From assembly GCA_003278925.1 (NCBI GenBank), contig QCCN01000001.1, positions 62,001 to 126,000 on the forward strand: a stretch of DNA of 64,000 bases. Direction: 5' to 3'. This stretch comes from Prochlorococcus sp. AG-347-L17 (GTDB lineage: Bacteria > Cyanobacteriota > Cyanobacteriia > PCC-6307 > Cyanobiaceae). The first letter of the stretch is position 1. Every line of letters starts with the position of its first letter. Below the pieces are notes generated by a model, which saw only the letters and a list, made by a program, of their open reading frames with translations, was not told the DNA's origin and did no database searches. Shown one piece after another: positions 19,643-28,714 of the stretch. Made by a program: the position numbers and the translations under genes.

Positions 19643-21229
19643 ATGAGTCAAACAATTTTACAAAAAGAACGAGACCCTTCAATATTAATTTTGGATTTCG
19701 GATCTCAATATTCTGAATTGATTGCAAGAAGAATTAGAGAAACTAATGTTTTTTCTCTTGTAGTAAGCAATTACATTTCAATTGAGGATATTAAAAGTAT
19801 TAATCCTAAAGGGATTATTTTGAGTGGAGGCCCAAATTCTGTATATGAACAAAATGCGCCTAAGTGTGATGGAAAAATTTTTAATTTAGGAATTCCTATT
19901 CTTGGCATATGCTATGGAATGCAATTAATGGTCAAAGAACTTGGAGGATCTGTTATTTCAGCAACCAAAAGAGCTGAATATGGTAGAGCACCAATAAATA
20001 TAGACCAAGAATCTGACATCCTTTCTGATGTAGAAGATAAATCTATTATGTGGATGAGTCATGGCGATTCTATAAATTGTTTGCCTGATGGATTTAATAA
20101 AATTGCTCATACCGAGAACACACTCCATGCAGCAATTTCAAATGATGTAAAAAAATTATTTGGCGTACAATTTCATCCTGAAGTAATTCATTCAGAGTTT
20201 GGGATGACGGTAATTAAAAATTTCGTTTATAAAATTTCTTGTTGTGCCGCTGATTGGACAACCGAAACCTATATAGAGGAAACTATTCCCAGGATAAGAG
20301 AGCAAGTTGGCAATAAAAAAGTTTTGCTTGCCTTATCTGGAGGAGTTGATTCCTCAACTCTTGCATTTCTTCTCAATAAAGCTATTGGAAATCAGCTTAC
20401 ATGCATGTTTATAGACCAAGGTTTCATGAGAAAAGGTGAACCAGAATTTTTAATGAATTTTTTTGATAAGAAATTTCATATAAAAGTTGAATATATTAAT
20501 GCAAGGGAAAGGTTTATTGCCAAATTAAAAAATATTACTGATCCAGAACAAAAGAGAAAAATTATAGGTGAAGAATTTATTAGAGTATTTGAGGAAGAAA
20601 GCAATAGATTAGGACCTTTTCAGTATTTAGCCCAAGGTACTCTTTATCCTGATGTTATTGAAAGTGCTGGGACTAATATTGATCCTAAAACAGGAGAAAG
20701 AATAGCTGTAAAGATAAAGAGTCATCATAATGTGGGTGGATTGCCAAAAGATTTACAATTTAAATTAGTTGAGCCATTAAGAAAACTTTTTAAGGATGAA
20801 GTCCGAAAAGTTGGCGCTGCTTTAGGTTTGCCGGATGAAATTATAAAAAGGCATCCATTCCCAGGACCAGGATTAGCTATAAGAATTTTGGGAGAGGTAA
20901 ATAATGAAAAACTTGATTGTTTAAGAGATGCAGACTGGATAGTAAGAGATGAAATTAAAAAAGCAGAACTTTACAATGATATTTGGCAAGCTTTTGCAGT
21001 ATTGCTACCTGTAAAAACAGTAGGAGTTATGGGAGATAAAAGGACTTATTCATGGCCAATAGTTTTACGTTGTGTATCTAGTGAAGATGGTATGACAGCC
21101 GATTGGTCAAAAATTCCTTTTCAGATTTTGGAGAGGATTGCAAATAGAATCGTAAATGAAGTAAGTTCAGTCAATAGAGTTGTTTATGATATTACAAGCA
21201 AACCTCCTGGAACTATTGAGTGGGAATGA
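19643..21229 (+). CDS. guaA: GMP synthase (glutamine-hydrolysing)
   Basis: GuaA aminates XMP to GMP. The N-terminal class I glutaminase domain has GICYGMQL with the catalytic Cys, and FHPEV with the His. The ATP pyrophosphatase domain has the P-loop [10 protein letters not shown], and the C-terminal dimerisation domain ends KPPGTIEWE, the universal GuaA tail. The length of 528 is normal. The last 18 bases (21212-21229) are nearly repeated 138 bases downstream, a signature of integration at the gene's 3' end. Confidence 0.97.
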   Translation: MSQTILQKERDPSILILDFGSQYSELIARRIRETNVFSLVVSNYISIEDIKSINPKGIILSGGPNSVYEQNAPKCDGKIFNLGIPILGICYGMQLMVKELGGSVISATKRAEYGRAPINIDQESDILSDVEDKSIMWMSHGDSINCLPDGFNKIAHTENTLHAAISNDVKKLFGVQFHPEVIHSEFGMTVIKNFVYKISCCAADWTTETYIEETIPRIREQVGNKKVLLALSGGVDSSTLAFLLNKAIGNQLTCMFIDQGFMRKGEPEFLMNFFDKKFHIKVEYINARERFIAKLKNITDPEQKRKIIGEEFIRVFEEESNRLGPFQYLAQGTLYPDVIESAGTNIDPKTGERIAVKIKSHHNVGGLPKDLQFKLVEPLRKLFKDEVRKVGAALGLPDEIIKRHPFPGPGLAIRILGEVNNEKLDCLRDADWIVRDEIKKAELYNDIWQAFAVLLPVKTVGVMGDKRTYSWPIVLRCVSSEDGMTADWSKIPFQILERIANRIVNEVSSVNRVVYDITSKPPGTIEWE

Positions 21230-21343
21230 AAAATAGGTCATAAACCTAGTTATAGATTCAAATACTTGGTTTCACACGAGGAAATCGGTGATATAATATG
21301 CTCAAATGTATTGGTATCATTGACTTTACTAACGTATCTTTTT

Positions 21344-21367
21344 ACCGTGACTATAGAGTGGGAATAA
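21344..21367 (+). repeat. Displaced guaA 3'-end copy (att-like)
   Basis: Bases 21350-21367 match the final 18 bases of guaA at 16 positions, and read in frame as TIEWE plus a stop codon, the conserved GuaA C-terminus. This looks like the far attachment half left after an element integrated at the guaA 3' end, with the rest of the element now lost or replaced. Confidence 0.7.
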
Positions 21368-21483
21368 TCGTAAAGGCAAGATCGTAGATATAGACTATAA
21401 AAAAACATCAATGTGAATCATAAGTGATTTTTTGACAATCTTTTTGTAAGGATTTTCAAGCACACATCACACAAACATCACAC

Positions 21484-21530
21484 TTGGAAAAAGTTACTTT
21501 ACTTTTAATTCAGGAATGAAAATGATAATG
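21484..21530. repeat. Direct repeat, copy A
   Basis: About 45 bases beginning TGGAAAAAGTT and containing TTACTTTTAATTCA match the copy at 22671-22718 at over 80% identity. In one frame both encode a GKSxxTFNSxMK-like peptide; here it stops soon after. Confidence 0.7.
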
Positions 21531-21536
21531 GTCTAG

Positions 21537-22514
21537 TTAACAATTAAAGAAGGACGATGAGCTGTATTTAAGAATTCCATATTCTTTTGAAATTTTATTA
21601 AAGTAATTACTGAAAAGATCAAGTGGTATTCCAAGGCCTACACCTGAGCGACTACTTGTATTGCTGTATTCTTCTGACATACCATGTATTGCAAAAATAC
21701 CGCCATAAAATCCTGTAAATTCTATTGTTTTTTTTTCTCTTTCTATAGGCATTTTTCCATTTATACCATCATCGTAGTATTCGATGATCTTTTCAGGTAC
21801 TGTTAATCCTCCACAACTTCTTTGGCCAAATACTCCACCTCCGCTCATCCCTGGAACAGTAGATGAAGCCTCATACACGGCTTCATAACCTTGTTGATTA
21901 CCTTTTGCTCTTGTTAACATTTTTAAGCTTGATGTTCTAAAAATAGGAATATTTAATGCTTTTGTTGGCAAAGATACTCCCCCAATTATTGGTTTTCCAA
22001 GAATTTGCCATTCATTATCGCATTCTAAATAACCTTGATATCCGTCGTTAAATATATCAATATTTCTAATTGAACAAAAATCAAAATCTGGCTTATAATT
22101 TAATTTTTTTAAAATATAAGCAACGGGAAATTTAGTATCACTTTCAAAAACCCCAAGAGCTAAATCATAACCTTCAAATTCCTTAGGGTAAATAAATTTT
22201 TTTACTTTAATCTTATTTCTTTCATCAGTTACTGAATATATCCAATATTCTTCATTTTTACTAGGTTGACTTTGTGCGACATGCCTAGCTGTTATGAATA
22301 AATACTGATTTTTTTTTCTCCCAATTATTACTCCAGAACCAGAAGATCCTGGAGTTTCAATTCCTATAGAAACTGCTTTACTATATTCTTTCAGATAAGC
22401 TTTTTTATCTAATCCTTGAGGATGTTTTGGCCATGATTTGTATGCGTAGACAGTCGAGACATAACTTACTAAAAAGAAAAAAAGAATAATTTGTGTTTTT
22501 AGGAATTTATGCAT
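21537..22514 (-). CDS. Secreted trypsin-like serine protease
   Basis: A 325-residue protein with a Sec signal peptide (about 1-24, ending STVYA) and a chymotrypsin-fold catalytic triad in order: His78 in ITARHVA, Asp117 in YDLAL, Ser224 in PGMSGGGV. The SSGSGVIIG and GMSGGGVF loops are typical of S1/V8-like bacterial proteases. It probably cleaves proteins in the periplasm or outside the cell. It is flanked by an imperfect direct repeat and sits in the accessory block after guaA, so it is likely cargo acquired by transfer; there is no adjacent inhibitor or secretion gene. Confidence 0.85.
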   Translation of the reverse strand: MHKFLKTQIILFFFLVSYVSTVYAYKSWPKHPQGLDKKAYLKEYSKAVSIGIETPGSSGSGVIIGRKKNQYLFITARHVAQSQPSKNEEYWIYSVTDERNKIKVKKFIYPKEFEGYDLALGVFESDTKFPVAYILKKLNYKPDFDFCSIRNIDIFNDGYQGYLECDNEWQILGKPIIGGVSLPTKALNIPIFRTSSLKMLTRAKGNQQGYEAVYEASSTVPGMSGGGVFGQRSCGGLTVPEKIIEYYDDGINGKMPIEREKKTIEFTGFYGGIFAIHGMSEEYSNTSSRSGVGLGIPLDLFSNYFNKISKEYGILKYSSSSFFNC

Positions 22515-22622
22515 TAAGAACGAGTCAGTTTTAATTAATTAAATACTACAAATTTATCCCATTTTTTCCTATGAAAATAAACTAAGAAAAATAAAATAAG
22601 CAAAAGTAGCTGAATTTATTTT

Positions 22623-22781
22623 ATGAGAACTTTTTTATTAACTTCAAATAATGGTGATAATTACACCACATGTGGAAAAAGTTGTGTTACTTTTAATTCA
22701 TCAATGAAATTGATGCTAGTCAATGTTGAGGTCGAAATTTTTTCTAATTTCACTCCTTATTATGGAGTTGGAGTAAGTTAA
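22623..22781 (+). CDS. Possible 52-residue microprotein
   Basis: An open frame from ATG 22623 to TAA with two cysteines (TTCGKSCVTFNSSMK) and a hydrophobic-acidic C-terminal half. There is no clear ribosome binding site. The core is shared at the protein level with the frame across the other repeat copy (GKSYFTFNSGMK), which hints that both derive from one small gene family, one copy now truncated. Weakly supported. Confidence 0.3.
   Translation: MRTFLLTSNNGDNYTTCGKSCVTFNSSMKLMLVNVEVEIFSNFTPYYGVGVS
22671..22718. repeat. Direct repeat, copy B
   Basis: Partner of the repeat at 21484-21530; same orientation, separated by about 1.19 kb that contains the protease gene. Shared blocks are TGGAAAAAGTT, TTACTTTTAATTCA and AATGAAA. 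Confidence 0.7.
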
Positions 22782-22850
22782 CAAATTTTCTAATAAATTT
22801 AAGACTCTTATTTGATGTAAGAAATATTTTTAAATGAGATATTAATCGTA

Positions 22851-23564
22851 ATGAGCGAAAGTATTAAATTAAGTCGATCTACTGTTGAGAAATATCTTAG
22901 TTGTCCAAGATGTTGTGTACTAGACAAAAAATATCAAATAAAACCACCATCATTACCATTTACTTTAAATATAGCTGTAGATAATTTATGTAAAAATGAA
23001 TTTGATTACTACAGAAAAATTCAGGAGCCGCATCCTTTATTTATTGAATATGGTATTGATGCTGTTCCCTTCAAACACAAAGATTTAGAACGTTGGAGAA
23101 GTAATTTTCAAGGAATAAGATATAAGTCAATGGAACATAATTATGATTTTGGTGGAGCTGTTGATGATATTTGGCAAAAAAAAAATGGCGACCTTATCAT
23201 TATTGATGTAAAAGCAACATCTAGAAATAATTTTGATTGGTCTGAGACTTTTAATAAATACGAATATGCAAAAGCTTACAAGAGACAATTAGAAATGTAT
23301 CAGTGGTTATTTAAAAAAAACGGTTTTTCTGTAGCTCAAGAAGCTTATCTTTTATATTTCAATGGAAAGAAAAATGAAGAGTTATTTAATAACCAATTAA
23401 ATTTTGATGTACACCTAATTCAATTAGATTGTTCTACTTCATGGGTAGAAAATAAGATAATTGATACGGTCAATTTATTACGTTCGGATGTTTTCCCCAA
23501 ACCTTCCTCAAATTGCGAATACTGTAATTATTTAAAAAAGCGTTGGCGCTTATCAATGACTTAA
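22851..23564 (+). CDS. PD-(D/E)XK nuclease, Cas4/RecB-like
   Basis: A 237-residue protein with the RecB-family nuclease core: acidic residue in GGAVDD (about 105), then IIIDVKATS with Asp119 and Lys121, then the QxxxY helix motif (Gln146-Tyr150). Cysteines near the N-terminus (C18, C21, C22) and C-terminus (C222, C225 in CEYC) are placed as in the iron-sulfur Cas4/AddB-type nucleases. No CRISPR array, cas genes or recBCD genes are near. It lies in the accessory block after guaA; the role could be DNA repair, defence or mobile-element related, which the sequence does not decide. Confidence 0.82.
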   Translation: MSESIKLSRSTVEKYLSCPRCCVLDKKYQIKPPSLPFTLNIAVDNLCKNEFDYYRKIQEPHPLFIEYGIDAVPFKHKDLERWRSNFQGIRYKSMEHNYDFGGAVDDIWQKKNGDLIIIDVKATSRNNFDWSETFNKYEYAKAYKRQLEMYQWLFKKNGFSVAQEAYLLYFNGKKNEELFNNQLNFDVHLIQLDCSTSWVENKIIDTVNLLRSDVFPKPSSNCEYCNYLKKRWRLSMT

Positions 23565-23666
23565 TTTAATAAAAATAACTAAGTATTAATTGGAAAAATT
23601 TATTTGAAATTTCTGGAAAAATAACGAATCAAAGATAATCTTAAGTTAGGTTATAAATTTTTACTT

Positions 23667-24275
23667 TTGATAAAATCGAAAAACTCTGAAAGAAAGATAA
23701 CTAGTCATCTTCAACAAGATGTAGTAAAAATAGCTGGCAAAACAATTTTTATTAATCCTTTTTTGTATTGGCGAAGGTTTGATGAAAATACTAATAGATG
23801 GCTGCGAGAACCTGGTCAAATGTCAGATGAACAAATTCAACCCAATAGGAATCGTTTTTATCCAGAAGTAGAGTGGGCTGATTTAAGTAATGAGCAAAAA
23901 CTCATTAAAGATGCGACTGTTGAGATGTTTTTAAAGACTCTTGAATTGATAAGTACATTTCATCCTTACCTTAGTTCTGGACAACTATTAGAAGTTGAAA
24001 GAAAAATGGCGATTATAAAAAAGATACCTTTTGAAAAATGGGTTAAAAAATCGTTCGTTAAAAAAGCGAGATTATTAGAAAATGAAAAAAGAAAATTTCA
24101 AAGAGAACGGTTTTTGAATAGCTGGAGAGAATGGTTTAGACTTGAAAATACTCAGCAAGCGATCTTACCATTAATCGTTACGATATTTGTTTCTTCATTT
24201 ATTGGATGGTCTTTAGGTATATCAAAGAATAGTTGTAATCCTTACTTTGAACAAAATATAGATCAATTAAATTAA
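23667..24275 (+). CDS. Unknown protein with C-terminal membrane segment
   Basis: A 202-residue protein starting at TTG 23667. It has a basic N-terminus, an Arg/Trp-rich region (YWRRFDENTNRWLREPGQ), a long charged helical part (about 125-165) and one hydrophobic segment near the C-terminus (about 165-188, PLIVTIFVSSFIGWSLGI), so it is probably a tail-anchored or single-pass membrane protein. I do not recognise a family. Confidence 0.65.
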   Translation: MIKSKNSERKITSHLQQDVVKIAGKTIFINPFLYWRRFDENTNRWLREPGQMSDEQIQPNRNRFYPEVEWADLSNEQKLIKDATVEMFLKTLELISTFHPYLSSGQLLEVERKMAIIKKIPFEKWVKKSFVKKARLLENEKRKFQRERFLNSWREWFRLENTQQAILPLIVTIFVSSFIGWSLGISKNSCNPYFEQNIDQLN

Positions 24276-24383
24276 TTTGTTTTTGATATTTTAAGTATCT
24301 AAGTTAAAATAATTTTGAAAAAATAAATCTCTTATTTAAAATTATATCAATTAGAATAATTGCTTTAAATAAGGAAAAATTTT

Positions 24384-24527
24384 ATGAGTAGAAACTTGAA
24401 TTCAAATTATATTGAAAAGGATCATTTTAATGTGAATACTGAAGATAGTGATTATAAAGATTTAATCGTAAAACTTAAAAAAATAAAATCAAATATTGCT
24501 TTATTGGAAAAAACAATATTTAAATAA
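24384..24527 (+). CDS. 47-residue small protein
   Basis: A frame from ATG 24384 preceded by AAGGA at a good distance, encoding an acidic N-terminal half and a lysine-rich helix (KDLIVKLKKIKSNIALLEK). It ends 11 bases before the penicillin-binding protein start, so they may be co-transcribed. The predicted coiled-coil helix is the only feature; no family recognised. Confidence 0.5.
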   Translation: MSRNLNSNYIEKDHFNVNTEDSDYKDLIVKLKKIKSNIALLEKTIFK

Positions 24528-24538
24528 ATTTTATATTT

Positions 24539-26329
24539 TTGATAAGAACAAGTCCCAACAAAAAACTTTTTTCATTAAATAGACAACCTTTAGTCTTACT
24601 TATTTTTTCTTCTGTATCCTTTTTATTGATACTATCTAGGTTGATTTTTTTACAACTTTTAAATTATGAATCTTTTAAGAAGATGTCAGATGAGAATAGG
24701 ATCAGACTTATTGCTTCTCAGCCCATACGTGGAAGAATACTAGATAAAAATGGTTTTGTTTTAGCAGATAGTAGAGTTAAATATTCTTTAATAATAAAGC
24801 CTCAATCTGTTAATAAAAGCAACTGGGAAAAACATAAATCATTTATTTCTCATTTGTTAAATATAGATAGTAATGTACTTCAAAAAAAATACTCTGATGG
24901 TTTAAAAAATCAGAAACTTTCAGTAATTATTCTTGATGATTTAAATGTAGATCAATTAATAAAATTTAAGGAGAATGAAGGTAATTTAATTAGTTTTCAA
25001 ATAGCTACAAAATTAATTAGAAATTATCCTTATAAATCCCTTGCTGCTCATGTAATTGGATATACTCAGCCAATTACTGAATTAGAATATAAATTCTTAT
25101 CTAAGAATGGTTATAAATTAAATGACTTAATCGGTAGAACTGGAATTGAATACGTTTATGAAGATTATATAAGAGGTGAATGGGGTGGAGAAATGGTTGA
25201 AGTAAATTCATTAGGAAAATTTCAAAGATCATTGGGTATAAGACCTCCAGTACAAGGTAATGATATTGAACTAACAATCGATCTTAATCTGCAATTAGTT
25301 GCTGAGAAAGTGCTTAAAGATAAAAAAGCTGGAGCCATAATAGTAATGGATCCAAGAGATGGTGCAATAAGAGCAATGGCAAGTAAACCTACATTTGATT
25401 TAAATTTTTTCTCAAAGGATTTTAAACCTCAGAAAGAATATAATAAAATTTTTAATTCTCCTGAAAAACCTTTATTTAATAGAGCATTAAATGCCTACGA
25501 TCCAGGAAGCGTTTGGAAAATTGTAACGGCTTTAGCTGGCTTGGAAAGTGGAAAATTTCCTAGAGAAACCATGTTAGATACGAAACCATGTATAACTTAT
25601 GGGAGTCAATGTTTTAGAGAGCATAATGATTTAGGCTTTGGGGTAATAGGTTATGAAGATGCTCTAAGAGTTTCTAGTAATACATTTTTTTATCAAGTAG
25701 GTTATGGAGTTGGAGTTGATGAAATTCATAAGGTCTCACGAAAGCTTGGTTTTAATTCTTTATCTGGAATTGAAATTTCTGAACAAGAAAATATAGGATT
25801 AGTAGCTAGTAGTGAATGGGCTAAAGAAGGTAGAGGATGGGGGCAACCAGGAAGAACCCCTTGGGTTCCAGAAGATATTGCGAGTATGTCTATTGGACAA
25901 TTTGTTGTACAAGTTACTCCTATTCAAATAGCTAGAGCATATGCTGTAATTGCAAATGGAGGTTATCTAGTTACTCCCTATTTAGTTAAAAAAGATGAAG
26001 CAAATCTTTCTGATAAAAAACGTATTAAAATCGATATTGATCCAAATAATATTCAGTTGATAAAAAGGGGTCTCAGTAAAGTGGTAGAGTCTGGCACAGG
26101 AGTATCAATTAATTATGGTGTTTCAAATTTACCTCCAGTTTCAGGTAAAACTGGAACTGCTGAAGATGGTGAAGGTGGATTAGATCACGCTTGGTTCGTT
26201 TGCTTTACTCCCTCTGAAAAAAGCGAGTTACTTGTAGTTGCTTTTGCACAAAACACTCCTGGTGGTGGATCTGTTCATGCACTTCCCATGGCTAGAGAAA
26301 TTTTAAAAGTTTGGAATGAGAAAAAATGA
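24539..26329 (+). CDS. ftsI: Penicillin-binding protein, FtsI/PBP2 type transpeptidase
   Basis: A class B penicillin-binding protein of 596 residues that cross-links peptidoglycan, most likely at the division septum. An N-terminal membrane anchor (about 15-38) is followed by the dimerisation domain (RGRILDKNG) and the transpeptidase domain with the three active-site motifs: SVWK (around residue 324), SSN (around 379) and KTG in SGKTGTAE (around 536). Start TTG 24539 gives the correct short cytoplasmic tail. The assignment to FtsI rather than another class B PBP is by similarity of pattern and by being the only one seen. Confidence 0.92.
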   Translation: MIRTSPNKKLFSLNRQPLVLLIFSSVSFLLILSRLIFLQLLNYESFKKMSDENRIRLIASQPIRGRILDKNGFVLADSRVKYSLIIKPQSVNKSNWEKHKSFISHLLNIDSNVLQKKYSDGLKNQKLSVIILDDLNVDQLIKFKENEGNLISFQIATKLIRNYPYKSLAAHVIGYTQPITELEYKFLSKNGYKLNDLIGRTGIEYVYEDYIRGEWGGEMVEVNSLGKFQRSLGIRPPVQGNDIELTIDLNLQLVAEKVLKDKKAGAIIVMDPRDGAIRAMASKPTFDLNFFSKDFKPQKEYNKIFNSPEKPLFNRALNAYDPGSVWKIVTALAGLESGKFPRETMLDTKPCITYGSQCFREHNDLGFGVIGYEDALRVSSNTFFYQVGYGVGVDEIHKVSRKLGFNSLSGIEISEQENIGLVASSEWAKEGRGWGQPGRTPWVPEDIASMSIGQFVVQVTPIQIARAYAVIANGGYLVTPYLVKKDEANLSDKKRIKIDIDPNNIQLIKRGLSKVVESGTGVSINYGVSNLPPVSGKTGTAEDGEGGLDHAWFVCFTPSEKSELLVVAFAQNTPGGGSVHALPMAREILKVWNEKK

Positions 26330-26353
26330 GATAAATTTTTAGCTATTAAAAGT

Positions 26354-26878
26354 TTATGTTTTTAATTTTTTCATTTGTAAAAGTCTTTGAATAATATCTT
26401 CAATAGTTTTTGTATCTATAGGTTTACTATATGATGACAAAAGTTGTCTCCCTAATACTTGACTTCCTAAATGCACTAATTGAATGCGTAATGAGGTCAG
26501 GAGTTCTAACCCTATGCCACCAGAAAATGTTGCAATTGCAATCGGTTGACCATTAAATAAATTCCTAAAGTCATCTCCTGAAATAGAAAGCCATGCTATG
26601 AAGTTGGAGAGAATGGGAGGTATAGACCCATTATATTCAGGAGCACAAATCACCCACCTTTCAATCTTGAAAAGCTTTTTTTTTAATTCTTCTATTTCAT
26701 TTGGAATATTTTCTTTGCTGTGAATTCTTGGATTGAATAATGGAATATCAAGAGTAGTAAGATCTAAAATTTCAGAACTTATTTTAAGTTCATTACTTTT
26801 TTCAAGAAATTTTTCAGAAAGTTCTAGATTTTTACCACAACTAGCCGCGATGATTATTAGATCTTTTGTTTCAGTCAT
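26354..26878 (-). CDS. NAD(P)H-dependent FMN reductase
   Basis: A 174-residue flavodoxin-fold reductase with the APEYNGSIPPILSNFIAWLS active-site/FMN segment of the NADPH-dependent FMN reductase family (ArsH/ChrR-like). It lies directly downstream of flv1 on the same strand (17 bases), so it may support the flavodiiron electron pathway; this is inference from the neighbourhood. Length is normal. Confidence 0.88.
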   Translation of the reverse strand: MTETKDLIIIAASCGKNLELSEKFLEKSNELKISSEILDLTTLDIPLFNPRIHSKENIPNEIEELKKKLFKIERWVICAPEYNGSIPPILSNFIAWLSISGDDFRNLFNGQPIAIATFSGGIGLELLTSLRIQLVHLGSQVLGRQLLSSYSKPIDTKTIEDIIQRLLQMKKLKT

Positions 26879-26895
26879 AAATTAGATAAATAAAT

Positions 26896-28698
26896 TCAAT
26901 AGTTAGCACCTGTTTTGCGGTGATGAACTGCCGTTAGACTATCGGATTTTAGTATATTACCGTGTAGAACTTCGGCGTAAATTACCCAATGATCTCCACA
27001 TTCCATTCTTTCTTTTACAGAAGCATCTAACCATGCGAGCGATTCAGGAATGATTATCTGTTCATTAGGAGTTAATTCAATATTTATTCCTTCAAATCTA
27101 TCTTCTCCAGGTGCAAAGGGCTTTGTGAATCTTTTCAAAGGTTCTTTAAAATCTTTTTCACTAAGAATATTTAATGCGAATGAATCTCCTATTTGCAGAA
27201 GAGATTCTACAGATCTATCTTTTGCTACTGCAATACTTAACCCGGGTGGAGAAAAACTTGCTTGACTAACCCAAGATGCAAGCATAGCTCCTTTAATATT
27301 ATTCTCATCTTTGCCTTTAGAGGCTGTAAGGACACAAAGTGAACCAATTACTCTTCCTAGAGCTTGTAGCTTTGGATCTGTTTTGCTTGTAATCATTCCA
27401 GTATCTGATTTTCTGGGTTTTTTCTTTGCTTTTTTTATAATTTTTCTTCCAAAGTGAGTTCCTATTTCTTCTAACTCTTTAATCTTTGGTTTATTTGGAC
27501 TGAATTTAATCCTTATAGGGTCAAAACTAAACTTAAAACCACCGTCTTTTAATTTTGTTTCAAGTAAATCTATAGCTTCGCCGCTCCATCCAAAACTGCC
27601 AAAAATACCCACTGGCTTATCTCTATTACCTTCTGCTAACAATGTTCCTAGTGCACTAACTATTGGAGTTGGGGCGTGACCACCCAATGTGGGTGAGCCT
27701 ATTAAATATCCATCAGCATTTTGGATAGATTTTACAAGTACATCATTAGGTGTAAATTCACAATTAATACTTTCAACTTCTACAGAAGTTCTATTTATCC
27801 CTTTAGCCAATGCATCACCTATTGATGCTGTATTTCCATATGCACTTGCATATATCAGGGCGATCTTAGGATTATTTGTTGAGAGATTTTCTCCCCATCT
27901 AATATAGTCATTTAAAAAGCTTTTTAAGCTGTATTCGATCGCGGGACCATGTAATGGTGCAATAGTTTTAATGTCATAATCTGAAATTTTTTCAGTAATT
28001 GATACTACTTGATTAGACATTGGTGCCATCAAACAATCATAAAAATGTTTCCTATCAATTTCTGTACTAACTCGATTCGTTTCAGACCAATATTTAGTTG
28101 CAATGTGTGCAGAGAAAATTTTTTCACTAATAAGTATTTCTTGATTACGTTCATAAATTATCAGGCCACCAGGCCAACGTGCTGTTGGTATAGGAATTAA
28201 CTCAAGTGAAATGTTATCTAATTCTAAATTATGTTCCTTTTTGATTATGTTTATTTCAGGTAATTGAATTTCAATAAAGTTTTCTAATGTAGGATTTCTT
28301 TGATTCCAAAGTTCGCTAATAAGTTTATAACCTGGATTAGAGCAAGTAATAGTTGTGTTTTGAAATTGGGTACTTATATTTTTTATAGTTTCAATAATTT
28401 GGGGATTAATATGACCAGAAATGAAATTGATTTTATTTAATTTAAATTGATCGCAAAACCTAGAAATTACTTTATTAAAGGTATTTAAATATTGTTTTTC
28501 AGGTGGATGAATAATAAAAAGTTCCTCATGACTTCTAATAAAAAAAGTATTAAAAGAGGTTCCTTTTTCAAGGTTAAATTCAAGTTCAAATCTTTCTTTA
28601 TTTTGGTCTAAGAATCTTACACAAGAAAAATTTTCAGTAATTTCAAATTCTGATAAATTTTGATTTTCTGCAACTAAGCCTATATTAATGTCTGACAT
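26896..28698 (-). CDS. flv1: Flavodiiron protein Flv1
   Basis: A class C flavodiiron protein: N-terminal metallo-beta-lactamase-like domain, central flavodoxin domain (YASAYGNTASIGDA), C-terminal flavin reductase domain. The canonical diiron HxExDH ligands are replaced by HINPQI (residues 96-101), which is how cyanobacterial Flv1 is told apart from its partner Flv3. Flv1/Flv3 heterodimers reduce O2 to water with electrons from photosystem I, protecting it under fluctuating light. It lies 17 bases downstream of flv3; same operon. Confidence 0.92.
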   Translation of the reverse strand: MSDINIGLVAENQNLSEFEITENFSCVRFLDQNKERFELEFNLEKGTSFNTFFIRSHEELFIIHPPEKQYLNTFNKVISRFCDQFKLNKINFISGHINPQIIETIKNISTQFQNTTITCSNPGYKLISELWNQRNPTLENFIEIQLPEINIIKKEHNLELDNISLELIPIPTARWPGGLIIYERNQEILISEKIFSAHIATKYWSETNRVSTEIDRKHFYDCLMAPMSNQVVSITEKISDYDIKTIAPLHGPAIEYSLKSFLNDYIRWGENLSTNNPKIALIYASAYGNTASIGDALAKGINRTSVEVESINCEFTPNDVLVKSIQNADGYLIGSPTLGGHAPTPIVSALGTLLAEGNRDKPVGIFGSFGWSGEAIDLLETKLKDGGFKFSFDPIRIKFSPNKPKIKELEEIGTHFGRKIIKKAKKKPRKSDTGMITSKTDPKLQALGRVIGSLCVLTASKGKDENNIKGAMLASWVSQASFSPPGLSIAVAKDRSVESLLQIGDSFALNILSEKDFKEPLKRFTKPFAPGEDRFEGINIELTPNEQIIIPESLAWLDASVKERMECGDHWVIYAEVLHGNILKSDSLTAVHHRKTGANY

Positions 28699-28714
28699 TT
28701 CAAAGACTTATTTT

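Larger units (their letters stand above)
21230..21536. other. Spacer after guaA with guaA-tail copy and duplicated segment
   Basis: A 307-base gene-free stretch. It contains a second guaA-like tail (21344-21367), short ACATCACA direct repeats (around 21464 and 21475), and the left copy of an imperfect direct repeat (21484-21530) whose partner lies beyond the protease gene. No convincing gene is visible. Confidence 0.6.
22515..22850. other. Spacer with direct repeat and possible tiny gene
   Basis: 336 bases between the divergent protease and nuclease genes. It holds direct-repeat copy B, a possible 52-codon frame over it, and a small inverted repeat ACTCC/GGAGT (22752-22768). Promoters for both divergent genes should lie here but none is clear. 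Confidence 0.5.
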
